Shown here one piece after another: positions 33,197-43,569 of a DNA stretch of 64,000 nucleotides. The notes beneath the pieces were generated by a model, which saw only the letters and a program-made list of their open reading frames with translations, had not been told where the DNA came from and did not search any database. The DNA lies in assembly GCA_006384855.1 (NCBI GenBank), contig VCJN01002334.1, positions 86,624-150,623 on the forward strand. Reading direction: 5' to 3'. The stretch is from Tetraselmis striata. Taxonomy: Eukaryota > Chlorophyta > Chlorodendrophyceae > Chlorodendrales > Chlorodendraceae. A program made the translations under genes and the position numbers. How positions within the stretch are numbered: position 1 is the stretch's first letter; the number at the start of each line of letters is the position of its first letter.

Positions 33197-33994
33197 CTAC
33201 ACTCGGACCTTGAGCAGCCGCACCAGGTGCGGCAGGCCGCCCACGTCGCGGATCTCCTCCTTGATCGGGATGTTGTCGCCGACGAGCGCATTGAGCGCCA
33301 GCACCGCCTGCAGCGTGGTCTCATCCGCGTTGCCTTCGCCGAGCAGCCCGACCAGCGCGGCGACGCCGCCCTCGGCGCGCACGGCGTCCTGGTTCGCCGG
33401 GCAATTGAAGGACAGCGTGAGCAGCGAGATGGCGGCCTCGCTGGCCACGTCGGAGGGCGTCGACGGCGACAGCAGGCGCACGAGGGGCTTGATGCCGCCG
33501 TGGCGGCGCACTGCGTCCTGATTCTCCGGGTTGTTGCTCGCCAGCGCGCCGACGGCCCACACCGCCCAGCGCGTGATGCCGTGGTCCGGCGGCACGTTGG
33601 TGAGGGTGACAAGGTGGGGAACGCCGCCCGCGCCCCGCACGGCCTCCTTGCACTCGTGGTTGTTGCACACCATGTTGATGATGGCGCGCAGGCCCACCTC
33701 CGCCTCAGACAGCCCGCGCTGCAGCATCGCCACCAGCAGCGGCACCGCGCCCGCGTCGCGGAACAGCCCCTGGATCTCCTCCCCATCGTTGGCCAGCTTC
33801 TCTATCTGGGATGCCCCCGCCATGCGGTCCTCCGGCTTGGCGCTGCGCAGCTTGTCAACCAGCGCCACGATCATGTGCTTGGCGCGGTACGCCTGCAGCA
33901 TGCGCTGTGCGGCCGGGCTGGGGGGCACGCTGCTGGCATAGCTGCGGTGGCTAAACGTGCTGGGCGTGGGCGAGGGCGGCACATCCAGCACCAT
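33197..33994 (-). CDS. Armadillo-repeat protein, 265 residues or more
   Basis: A single open frame starting MVLDVPPSPTPSTFSHRSYA. After a Ser/Pro-rich leader it has a helix (QRMLQAYRAKHMIVALVDKL) and then about five armadillo repeats: IEKLANDGEEIQGLFRDAGA, VPLLVAMLQRG, IINMVCNNHECKEAVRGAGG, WAVGALASNNPENQDAVRRH, GIKPLVRLLS, LLTLSFNCPANQDAVRAEGG and LALNALVGDNIPIKEEI. These solenoids bind other proteins, as in importin alpha and plant ARM proteins. The stop follows LLKVRV; a CTCAAG|GTCCGA donor just before it means further 3' exons are likely and this may be only part of the gene. The long antisense ORF is a shadow of this GC-rich gene. Confidence 0.85.
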   Translation of the reverse strand: MVLDVPPSPTPSTFSHRSYASSVPPSPAAQRMLQAYRAKHMIVALVDKLRSAKPEDRMAGASQIEKLANDGEEIQGLFRDAGAVPLLVAMLQRGLSEAEVGLRAIINMVCNNHECKEAVRGAGGVPHLVTLTNVPPDHGITRWAVWAVGALASNNPENQDAVRRHGGIKPLVRLLSPSTPSDVASEAAISLLTLSFNCPANQDAVRAEGGVAALVGLLGEGNADETTLQAVLALNALVGDNIPIKEEIRDVGGLPHLVRLLKVRV

Positions 33995-33999
33995 GGTGG

Positions 34000-35624
34000 G
34001 TGGCAGGAGGTGTGCTGCGACCGATCAATCCTGCCTGTGGCCCTGCGATGTCAGCGCAGCGGCAGCAGCAAGTCAGACAGCCTCTCCGGGGTCACTACAT
34101 TCCTTGTCGGAATAGCACACGTCGCAAATCCCAGCCCATTTCCCATGACCAAATTCATAATATGCTCCAACGTATGGTTACAATATCAGAAGGTTATTCA
34201 TTAGTCGATCCGCGTGCCGTCGGAGCCCCGCCCGTGCTCAAGAGAGTCACACTGCCACGCCCCCGCACAGTGGAAAGGAACACACACAGCGCGCGGTATC
34301 CGCGGAACAGCTTGGGCGCAAACCCGACGCCTGCTGCGGTTGGTCCAGATATGCTGGCCGAGGTATCCGCTCCGTGCCCTGCTACCTTGCCGCTTATACT
34401 GCAAGATGTTGCAAGGATGCGGTCGGTAGGTGGGCGGCAGGTGTCACGGACACGCGGCGGCGCGGAGGTGCGGCCCAACCGCGCAAAGCCCCGCGCCCGG
34501 CATGCCGCCCGCGCAACGGGTTACTCGTACCGTACTTTCGCGCGTATCAGTACCGTAGCACGCTGAGAACTCGCTGGCGGACGACGATCGCACGGGCGTG
34601 TATGGGTAGTTGTCGACGGTGTCTTGCAGGCGCGTGCGGGCCTCGGGCGAGCAGGGGTGCAGGGAGCAAGCTGGAACGAGCGTCAGTTTTGCTGGGTCTG
34701 CCGTGCTGGCCGGCGTTGTCAGCACGCGGCGATAGTCCCTACTCCGCACTGCTGCCGATCGTCACCGGAGCGGCTGCGGACAGCTGGTTGACGGAACAAG
34801 AACGCCGCTTGTCAGTAGCACCACTTTCCACTCCGCAGTACCGGTGGCGCTTTATGTTGGATACATTGTTGACAGTAATGGTAAAATGACATTGGTAAAA
34901 TACAAATTGGTAGTATAAAATAATCTCGCACCGTATATTCGGTGGATATGTATATAGCAAGGCATCACATCGTCTCTAAATTGTTGAACATATGTATTAG
35001 CGACTACATGTGCGCAATCTAGGATAGGCCGCGAGTTATCGGTGGGCGGGCTGGGCGGCGGCTGGCGATATTAAATCCTCAATCCACTCCTTAAATTTTG
35101 AAGTAATAGTCGCTATGTCCTAATCCTTCATGGCTGTACTGGTCGACCTGCCATCAGCACGAGCGCGCGGCCAGTGACGTTGTCGAAGGCCGGTCGCTCG
35201 CTGCGACCTGCTGCAAGCGTCAGCGACCAGCGACCAGCAGCACGACAAACTACCACCAGTCAGCGTGTGCCAGTGCCGATCACCGCGGACCGGCGTCCGC
35301 GCACTCACACCACGTGCGAGGCCAAGCTGCCCGTCGCGCAGCGCCCGGGGCAGCGTTGTCGGCGGCGTTTTCTTGTTCTCTATCTTCCAGCACGGCCCTC
35401 CTCGCCTCGCCCGACACCGGTGTCGCGATACCCGAGGGCGCATCCCAGTCCAGCAGGGAGGATTGGAATAGAGCGGCGGCTCGGGGGGACGGGGCGCCCT
35501 GATGGGCCAGCGGCGCGGAGGTGGCGGGGTAGGAGTCGCCCGAGAGGACGGCACTTTGTGGCGGCGCTGACTGATCGGCTGCTTCGTGACCGAGAGAGGG
35601 CACCTTCGAGAGAGGGGGTGACCA

Positions 35625-35640
<16 letters not shown>
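34000..35640. other. Spacer between divergent ARM and RABL3 genes
   Basis: Both promoters should lie here. No clear TATA or initiator was found. It is AT-rich at 34860-35110 and GC-rich elsewhere. A G30 tract (35627-35656) ends 2 nt before the RABL3 start codon. Confidence 0.5.
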
Positions 35641-35657
<17 letters not shown>

Positions 35658-35658
35658 A

Positions 35659-38052
35659 ATGTCGCAGCTCAACCCAGATAGCTACGGCAAGGTGAAGGTG
35701 GTGGTCGTGGGCAACTCGGGTACGCCCCCGCCTGCCCTGTGTCGCGCGGAAGCCAGCACAGGCGCCTCTTTTTCGAAAAATGGGAAACGAAAAATGAGGA
35801 GAGAGGCCGCCCACGAATATTTCCCCGCCTGACCACTTGTGTGAGTGACATGCAGGTGCCGGCAAGACCTCGCTGTGCCAGTACATAGTGAGCGGAGGGA
35901 GACCCCCGGAGGCGTCGCCGCCCAGCACACCGGGTGCCCCCCCTCCCGCCCCCCCTATTTTCTCCTAATCTGGCTTGTGTTTCCAACCTCGGGCCCACAG
36001 CCGCACCCGGCCGCCCCACGCGGAGGTCATGCGTCGCTGAGTCAGCTAGTGGGGCTGTGCGCCACGGGCACGCAGGCTGCCAGGTTCACACCCAGCTGCT
36101 GCGCTACCGCGAGCGCGGCGGCGCGGAGCAGCAGTTCTTCCTGGAGCTGTGGGACGTGGGCGCGCACCGGCGCTACGAGTCGCTGCGCTGCTGCTTCTAC
36201 AAGCAGGCGGGCGCCCCCCTCACACCCCCCAATCCCTTTCCGCCCCTCTTGCCCTGATGCCACTCGATGTTCCGGCTGTCTTAGCCCAAGCTTGCCCATG
36301 GCCGCAGGTGAACGGCGTCATCTTTGTGCACGACTCCAGCGCGGGCCAGAAGGGCGCTGCGCTCAACCGGTGCGCACCAGCCCGCCCCCGCACCCCCTGC
36401 CGCATGCAGTTGTGCCAAGTAATACATCCACGGATCCATGCTGAAAGGTGTAAGGCTGCTGATGCGTCGATGGGAACACTGCGGATAGGAACCGGACCCT
36501 CGTGTGGGAGGCCAAATGCAGACAAATCAGCAAGCGGGGCTATAGCGTTTCCAGGGGGGGGGAGCATGCAACCCCGGTGTGAGGCTAGTGTTGCGGGCTC
36601 TCAGCGGTGCGCTGGGGCACGAATACGCACAGGTGTCTGTGCGTATATCCATGTGTGTGTACGGGGCCGGCGCGGTGCTAAGAACGCTGCGAATAATGGG
36701 AACCGTCTTCTATGGGAGGGGTCAAATGTTCGCGAAATTGTAGCCAAAGTTCTCATAGGCTGCATGTGCAGGTGCGTCGGCACCCGTAGGCAGATGGGCA
36801 TTTATGCATACGCAACCTAAAGGCCACGCAGGTGGGCGGCTGGGCTGTGCTGACGGCCGCCACACCGCATGCCCCGAGGTGGGCCACCGAGGTTCTGAGC
36901 GGCGGCACGTTCGAGGCGAGACTGTCGCCGGGCGTGGCGGCCGTCAACGCGGGCGGGCTGCCGGTGCCGGTGCTCGTGGTGGACAGCAAGGTGCCCTCCC
37001 TGCCCCCCCCCCCCCCCCCCCCCCCGCCGCCCCGGGCGCCATCATTGCATCGAAGCGGCTGCATGCGCTCCTCCCCCCTCTCCTCCCAAATATATCTCCT
37101 CAACGCGCCCCCTCCCCAATAAACCCTCCCTCTGGCCCGGCGGAACCCGCAGGCGGACAAGCTGGGCAGCGCCTCCCGGACCGCCTACCCCTGGGGCTTG
37201 CTCGCCGCGTGGCTCTCCCAGCTGCAGGCGGTGGGCGCCCTCCCTCCCCCGCTGATTTTCCCTCCGCGTGCTACCCGGCGTGCCTGCCCGGGCGAGGCAG
37301 GGGGGCGCACCTGACACCGGCCGTGGCCCATCACGCGGTGCAGCAGCCGGATCGCAGCGGCGCGGACGTGGCGATGGATACGGACCGCTCCATCGGCGGC
37401 CTCAAAACCAGCGTGCAGCAGGCATGCGCCCCCCCCCCCCCCCCCCCCTCCCCCCCCGCCCCCCTTCCCACGTAACACACACACACACAATCCGAGTTCT
37501 TTTCAAATACCGCAATGCACCATTTAGATAATACATTACGCCAAGCTCATCTTCAGGAGGGGGGGGTCAAAACCATCAGCATGTGTTGCACCCAAAGCAT
37601 GGCCTGGGTGAATGGCATCCGGATGTGTTCCTATTGTGAGAAGACACGGACACGGGCATTGGTAGTGTTAGCCCTCCTTCCTTTGAGAAGGCTGGCGCGT
37701 CTTTCCGTCAGGTGAGCAGCCCCACCACGCTGCCATGCGCCCTCATGGCCCTGGCCGTGCCCCCCTCGTGATGCGGCTGCAGGGCGCGGTCGACCTGCAC
37801 GCCATCGACGCCTTCTTCCACAAGCTCATCGAGCGCCGCTACTACGCCGCAAGCGCTGCGGGAGTCGCCGCTGCGCCCGCTGCGGCTCTGCCTGGGGTGG
37901 GGGCCTTCACGGGGGGCGTGGGCGGCATGCGGCGGGAGGAGGAGTCGTGCGGCAGCGTGCTTGACATGCCGGGCGAGGTGCACCCGACCCGCCTCATCGC
38001 GGGCATTGCCAACAACTCTTTACATCGCCGTGTACTGCGGAAATCAAAATGA
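35659..38052 (+). CDS. RABL3: RABL3-like small GTPase, about 300 residues
   Basis: Rab-like 3 lacks a lipidated C-terminus. In animals it supports prenylation and trafficking of small GTPases. Exons: 35659-35719, 35856-35933, 36076-36206, 36308-36369, 36832-36990, 37153-37227, 37344-37421, 37783-38052. Motifs: KVKVVVVGNSGAGKTSLCQY (G1, formed across intron 1), FFLELWDVG (G3), VNGVIFVHDSS, VVDSKADKL (G4-like, across intron 5), AWLSQLQ and FFHKLIERRYY. Introns 3 and 7 appear to be GC-AG type (CAG|GCGGGC, CAG|GCATGC). The exon 4/5 join is out of phase by one base; a 13-nt microexon at 36759-36771 would repair it, but this is not proven. The C-terminal tail (GGMRREEESCG...) is longer than in animals. 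An extra 3' exon at 38520-38666 is possible. Confidence 0.85.
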
Positions 38053-38519
38053 TTATCCGCCTCCATCACAATCCGCACCAACGCAAGTTACTTGTATGCT
38101 ATGGAGTGGCAATTCCTTTCCCAAATACTGTGCGCGCTACTGTATTTATGCAATTATTGAAAGGCATACGCAAGTACCACTGGTTTTATTGTGTTTGTTC
38201 CTCTTGAGTTCCCCCCTTGTCTTCCTATGTGCTCCCGGTGCTTTGGTGCAAACTAGTCAATACTGTACGGTGAGAGGGATTCTCAGCCATAAGCATGTCT
38301 TTGTTTAATTTAGGGCCAGGTGCTTGGCAGGAATTTCTTTGCGATATTCTGCTTGTCCGGTGCTGCATACTTACCACCACCATTGCTCATTGGAAGGGGG
38401 ACTCATCAACAGAGCAGCAGGCCAGATCATGGATGAAGAGGCTCAACTTCTCTACTCACTGCCTCCCCTCCCCCTCTCCACCCCTTTGCGTGCCGTTGCT
38501 CTCGTGGGTGCGTTCGCAG

Positions 38520-38666
38520 GGTCGGCTGGACGCTCCACTCTTCGAGGACTCGCCGCCCGTCCGGCCCCCAGTGCCCTGGATGCACTCCGCCGCGGGCGGC
38601 GCTCACGACGGGCCCGTGCATGGTCGGCCCGCGGCCCGGGCGGGCAGCGGCCGCCTCTTTGGGTGA
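38520..38666 (+). CDS. Candidate extra 3' exon after RABL3
   Basis: An open frame after a TTCGCAG acceptor reads GRLDAPLFEDSPPVRPPVPW, then HSAAGGAHDGPVHG, and ends LFG-stop. A phase-0 donor CGT|GTACTG at the end of RABL3 exon 8 would allow splicing to it. It could equally be the end of an unrelated gene, or non-coding. Confidence 0.3.
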   Translation, partial: GRLDAPLFEDSPPVRPPVPWMHSAAGGAHDGPVHGRPAARAGSGRLFG

Positions 38667-38669
38667 ACG

Positions 38670-39640
38670 AGCCGGGCTGGCGGCATCGCTCAGAGCTCAA
38701 AGTCATTGCCGGCGACGCGGCAGACGGCCCCCGTGGGAAGGGCGGCCATTGGCCTCACAAGGAGATGGAGTACAAGGGGCGTCACCTCTCTCTTTCTCAT
38801 TCTTCCTCATTGGCAACGGAAAGCAGAGAGAAAAGCAGCAGCGCAAAGCAACCGAGCAACAAACGGCGGCGCGGGTGTCTGCCCCCACGTGCTGCGCCCA
38901 AACCCCCACCCAAGATTTGTTGGGCGCCGGAAAACCTTTCGCCATTCTTTGGAAACCGCGACGTGGCCCGTGGCGGTGGGCTGTGTGACGATCCGTCGAT
39001 GCGTGAGACTGTTGAGGCCCGACAGTTTTGCCTGATGCTTGCAGCATGGCCGCTGCCTACCACACCCGCGAGCATCTCTCCGAATCCGCATGTGGGGTGA
39101 TGCGTGCTAGCCGAGCGTATTATCCGCCCTCAGGCGAGCAGAGGCATACTTTTGACCCCTAGTTCCGTCCCCCAGTTTGCTACCGTGGCCCATTGCTTCC
39201 GCGAACGGATGTAAGGCAGAGATTGCTGCGGCGCCGCTTTGTCTCTTCTTTTCCCCCACTCCACCATCTCCCCCCCCCCCCCCCCCCCCCTGCCATCGTG
39301 TCGCACACACACACACGCAACTGCCCTCGATCTCCCGTAGCTCATCCGTGTATTCAACTAAAGTAGTGAACCCCACAACGCTATTTTTGCTTGATTGCGT
39401 TGGTAGCAATCCTGAGTGAAACCGGTTGTTGCAGTGCCAGACGCGATTCCCGTCTGTTTTTGGTTTCCTTCAGAATCGCCAAATTATTTGTTTGTTCGAC
39501 AGCGACGGTAGGCGGCACTACATGACCGGTCGACCGCTGCTCGACCATGCACAAATTGCCAAGTTTTGCTCGCTCTCGGAGTCCGGTAGCTGCTGACCAC
39601 AATGTGGCCGTGTTGTACTGCTCGGTATATTATCTATTGT
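38670..39640. other. Spacer, no supported gene
   Basis: Many overlapping short ORFs on both strands and no family resemblance. A C20 run occurs near 39271-39290 and a short CA repeat near 39304. Confidence 0.45.
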
Positions 39641-39647
39641 CTGTGGA

Positions 39648-39722
39648 CCAATAGAAGTAAAGTTTGCCCCGGGACATCGTTCGGCCGAAGCCGCCCCAGC
39701 ACTTGACCGCTTGCGCCAATTA
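39648..39722 (-). mobile_element. SINE, truncated copy
   Basis: The plus strand reads AGTAAAGTTTGCCCCGGGAC and AGCACTTGACCGCTTGCGCC, matching the 3' part of the SINE body. The tRNA head is missing, so this is a 5'-truncated copy. Confidence 0.7.
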
Positions 39723-40084
39723 TTCAACGTTGACTATGCCAGTCACTACAAAGTCGCCAAATTCGCTCAAACTGTGGGTGGGGGCGGTTGGGTAGACGAG
39801 TGGAGAGCAGTTGAAGTCGTGGTGACGACTGCTGGTGAGCGAGATCGTTGGCCGGTTGAGTTATGTCGGCGACGAGGCGCGCCCTGTACCAGGAGGACTA
39901 CATGCTGTTTATACCCTCGGCGGAAAGTCGTTGTGTTATAGCGCATTTCACGCGAAATTTGTACAGATTCCTATAGTAGTTAGGCTAGATATCAAAGCTA
40001 GAAGTCGTCATGAATGTATGGTCACGACTATCATGACTCTGCATGGCTGAAGACCTAAAGAACTCAATCTAGCGACTAATAAAA

Positions 40085-40552
40085 GAAGGATCACGACTTC
40101 ACGTCGTGCCCTTCTTCACGTCGTGGCACGTTGCTCTGGGGGCGACTCCAACCATGCCGCACACGAGTGGGCGGCACATGGCCTTTCCGACGTTTGCCAC
40201 AACGTGAAGTCCGCGCTAGGCGTGGGTGTCCAGATCCTCACGGACCCGTCGGTGCTTGTTTCTCTTCCGAAGGACAGCGACGGCCGGCCGGCCGATGTTG
40301 GGCTTTTTGGGTATGGTGGTATCCGCGGGAACACGGTTGCTGTCGATACCACCATTGCCCCTATCCTCGGCGTGTCAAGCTCGGATCCAACGACTGCATT
40401 GCGGGCTGCAGAGTGCCACAAAATCCAGAAGTATGGCGAGGGTGTCCGAAACGCCGCCGGCATGCTTCGCTTTGTTCCGAGTTCGGGTCGCTGGCCCCGC
40501 ACGCACGCTGAGGCCTTCTTGGTGGAGCTCGCGAAAGCTAGGCACACACCCA

Positions 40553-40587
<35 letters not shown>

Positions 40588-40990
40588 CAAAAAATCGGCC
40601 AGCTCTTGTCTGCGTGGTGCCGTTGTTTCTCCTTGCTCATCAACATGGCACATGCAGAAAACGTTCTTGGCGGGGTCGCGGCCGCACGCGCAGCACGTGA
40701 TGGTGCTCCTGCGCCTGCGCCGCGTCGCTCGTCGGCGTGTGTTGCTATGACCCGGGTCATTGGCTGCAAGCATCATCGCCGCGGCTGATGGCCTACCCCG
40801 GGACGGTGGTCCCTTTGGTTCCTGGCAGCTTGGCGATTTCGTGGTTCCCTTGCCTCCCCCTTGGTTCTTGGCTCCATGGCCTCCTGCTCGACCTTGGTTT
40901 CAGGCTTATGTCTCTTTTTTGCTGGCAACCTTTCATAGTTGCTGTTATTTCTGTTTGTAGTGCGCATATGTTTAAGCCCTGATGTAAAAA
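40085..40990 (+). mobile_element. LINE 3' fragment, copy A
   Basis: 5'-truncated non-LTR retrotransposon: the C-terminal part of the reverse-transcriptase ORF (40123-40788), a 3' UTR, and an end at CCCTGATGTAAAAA. The same 3' UTR lies inverted at 45.84-46.03 kb, also ending GATGTAAA, which fixes the 3' terminus. The downstream A10 (41048) next to the SINE may be a separate tail. Confidence 0.7.
40123..40788 (+). pseudogene. C-terminal domain of a LINE-type reverse-transcriptase protein
   Basis: An open frame with RPADVGLFGYGGIRGNTVAV, VDTTIAPILG, a KIQKYGEGVRNAAGMLRFVP segment and HAEAFLVELA. This RPADV...DTTI...K..KY...C/A...F.P pattern is the domain found after the RT in many algal and oomycete LINEs. 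It resembles a PD-(D/E)xK nuclease fold. A CA microsatellite is inserted in frame (HTPTPTHTHTHTHTR, near 40547-40588). The RT domain itself is absent. Identification is by remembered pattern only. Confidence 0.5.
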
Positions 40991-41054
40991 TTTCCCCAAC
41001 AGTGCCTCGGGGATATTTGTTGTGTAAGAAATAAATGTCAACACGGAAAAAAAA

Positions 41055-41325
41055 AAGGAAAGTAAAGCTCGCCCCGGGACATCGGCCGAAGACGCCACAG
41101 CACTTGACCTCTTGCGCCTACTGCAGTCGTTGGTCTGGCATAGCCCGTAGATCATTGCCTCATTCGAACCCCGAAGGGCTAATGCATTGACCGGGTAAAC
41201 TACCCAGCCAGGACACGCCGTGACGATATTGCCGAAAATACGTCGGCCAGGAATCGATGATACCGGGACCTCTCGCGTACGAGACGACCGCCGCGAAACC
41301 CGAGCGGACAAGGGATGATACCTGG
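41055..41325 (-). mobile_element. tRNA-derived SINE, copy 2
   Basis: Same body as copy 1 (CTTGACCTCTTGCGCC, AAGGGCTAATGCATTGACCG and GATATTGCCGAAAATACGTC on the plus strand) and a tRNA-like head with the anticodon-arm remnant TCGTCTCGTACGCGAGAGG. Its 3' tail abuts A10, the possible tail of the upstream LINE. Confidence 0.8.
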
Positions 41326-41329
41326 TACC

Positions 41330-42590
41330 TGCGGACCTCAATATTTCAAAGCTAGCTGGAAGCTGGCGCAAAGGCAGAAGGTGGAGACACCGCCGCGTCG
41401 CGGGGCGTCATATTGGGGTGAGGGATGAGGGATGGACGTGGGCACACGGCAGTAGCGTGCTAGCCGCGTATGGCGGAATTTGTAACGCCGGGTAACATCC
41501 GTCGCCATACTTAGCCCCGGACAATTCAAGCCTCTATAATTCTCATCAGGATGACCAGTAGAAAACCGGTCAGGGTCGTTGGCACCTAGCCGCAGCAGCA
41601 TGAGCTTGATGAATTAAATCGCATTGTGATCTTTTGAACTGTAACGTTTGAAACATCTAGATGTTTCCGCATGCAATCGGTGCTACGAGGTACCTCCGTC
41701 TCGCCGCGCATCTCGAGATTGCGGTTGATATCGCAATTGCACATTCGTTATGACAGCGCGTGCTCGTGGCGCCGCCCTGTATTTACTACTGCTCGCGGCA
41801 GCAACAATACGGTACGGGTACGGAGCGGACGGTACAGGTACAGGCTACAGGGCACACGTAGCGATCTCTAGAATCGTTGTGGCCTAGTAGCGACCTAGTA
41901 TCGGCGCAAACGATACGCACGCACTCCGCGCGCACCCAGCGGCAACCGTCGCGGACGGCCGGGCGCGGGACGAGGCGGATCCAGGATCCATCGTCATTTT
42001 CTCCAGCGCCGACACCCTCACCGTCTGCGCAGCGCAATCCTCGGAGCCAACGCCAAACCGCAGTGTGATCGTGGTTCCGCGCAGATAAGCAAGGGTCAAT
42101 TGCTTGTCGCCCCGCGGACAACCCTGACCTACCTCGACACGTTACCACCCACGGTGGGACACTGGTACGTACGTACGTGCGCTCTGTACGTTGGCACGTA
42201 AGGAAGCTGCGCGCGCTCCGACAGCTGCGCCCACGTCAGAGGCGAGGGTACCAGCGGGCGGCGGTCTGAGAGCACACCGGACACGTCATTGGCGTTACAG
42301 GAACTGTCGCGCCGGGGGCAGCACGTTGCCGGCGGGCGGCGGGACTGCCCCTCCGCCTACTCCGCGATCGCTGCCGTTGCTGCACTCCGTTGGCCGGCGG
42401 AGCGTTTTGCGCTGCTCGAGACGAGACGAACCCCGATAGCCCCAGAGCACCGTCGACCGCCGCACCCGCCATCCCCTGGCCTTTTTGGCGCCCTAGCATC
42501 CTTCCCCGCCCCCCCCCCCCCCCCCCCCCCCCCCGCCCTTCGTTCGTCACCCGTCACCTTTTTCTCTGCAGCGGCTCTCCGGCCGGGCCC
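41330..42590. other. Spacer upstream of the membrane-protein gene
   Basis: No gene recognised. A C24-length tract (about 42511-42534) is followed by a CTTTTTCTCTGCAG acceptor-like site just before the ATG at 42600, so a non-coding or unrecognised 5' exon is possible. Confidence 0.5.
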
Positions 42591-42599
42591 TCCAGCGCC

Positions 42600-43565
42600 A
42601 TGCTGCGCTTCGCGGGGTATCTGGTGGCCACCGCCGGCGGCGCCACGGGGGTGTGGACCGCCTCGGGCGCGGCCACCAACGCCTTCGTCGGTTTCGCCAC
42701 CAACCTGCTGGAGACTTCCTTTCAGCGCGGCTCGCGCGCGGCGCTGGATGAGCTGTCTGCGGCGGGGATGGGTGCCGTGGGCCCCGGGGGCGCCCGCGGG
42801 CGTCGCGGGCGGCGCAGCCTGCATGCGGAGCGCGCCCGGCGGCCGCTGTCCAATGCGCACCGCCACCAGGAGGGCCTCGAGTGCCTGGACCTCGCAACGC
42901 CATTCCCAGAGCTCATGGAGCAGGACTCGGCGGTGAAGCTCGTGAGCGACATGATGGTTCTGCTGCTGGGATGCAGCTGTCTCTACGCCGCTAGCAGCGT
43001 GGTGTACCGATGGCTGCGTCTCCTGCATGACAACCCGCTCGAGGCGGCGACGCTCGGCAACGCAGAGTCGGCCGGGCCGAGAGCGGGGGCGGAGATCGAG
43101 GACACAGGCGGGCAGGAGACTGCGGCGACGCGGGAGGCCGAGGATGCGGAGCAGGATCAGGCGGGTGAAGAGGAGGAGGGCGTGTTTTCTGTCGAGGTGG
43201 ACGATGGGGATCGGGAGGGGGAATGCGCGGAGAGCGCGGTGCGACGGACGCCGGCCGACCCCGCGCCCAGCCCCTTCGTCGACTCCAGCGGGGAGCTGCT
43301 GGTGCAGCCGCTTGCGCGCGAGGGCATGCACAACTCGAACCTCGCCAGCGTCAGCACCATTCGGCGCGCCAACAGCCGTGCGCTTCCCTCCCAGCGCAGC
43401 CGCAGGCCCGGCATCAACGCCATCCGGCACTACTTCCAGGTGGAATCCCCAGCGGCGGCCGAGGCCGGCGACGCTGGGCCGGACCCTGGCCTGCTGTCCA
43501 CGTCCGCACCCGCCAAGAGCCGCAACGTGTACGTGCCGCTGGTCGACACGCTGGGCCTGCTGTGA
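42600..43565 (+). CDS. Putative membrane protein, unknown family, 321 residues
   Basis: The ATG in context CCAGCGCCATGCTGCGC was chosen over an in-frame ATG 210 nt upstream, because the upstream part is proline homopolymer from a C tract ending in a splice acceptor. The N-terminus (5-35) is small and hydrophobic, GYLVATAGGATGVWTASGAA. Residues 118-138 form a likely membrane helix (MMVLLLGCSCLYAASSVVYR). An acidic Glu/Asp-rich linker (IEDTGGQETAATREAEDAEQ) and a Ser/Arg-rich tail ending in VPLVDTLGLL follow. No catalytic motif is visible. The longer antisense ORF is judged a shadow. Confidence 0.6.
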   Translation: MLRFAGYLVATAGGATGVWTASGAATNAFVGFATNLLETSFQRGSRAALDELSAAGMGAVGPGGARGRRGRRSLHAERARRPLSNAHRHQEGLECLDLATPFPELMEQDSAVKLVSDMMVLLLGCSCLYAASSVVYRWLRLLHDNPLEAATLGNAESAGPRAGAEIEDTGGQETAATREAEDAEQDQAGEEEEGVFSVEVDDGDREGECAESAVRRTPADPAPSPFVDSSGELLVQPLAREGMHNSNLASVSTIRRANSRALPSQRSRRPGINAIRHYFQVESPAAAEAGDAGPDPGLLSTSAPAKSRNVYVPLVDTLGLL

Positions 43566-43569
43566 GGGA

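Noticed and set aside
33227..34204. 325-codon plus-strand ORF
   Set aside because: Exact antisense of the armadillo-repeat gene; biased composition only.
36759..36771. 13-nt RABL3 microexon as a firm call
   Set aside because: It repairs the reading phase, but the encoded residues have no family support; kept only as a possibility.
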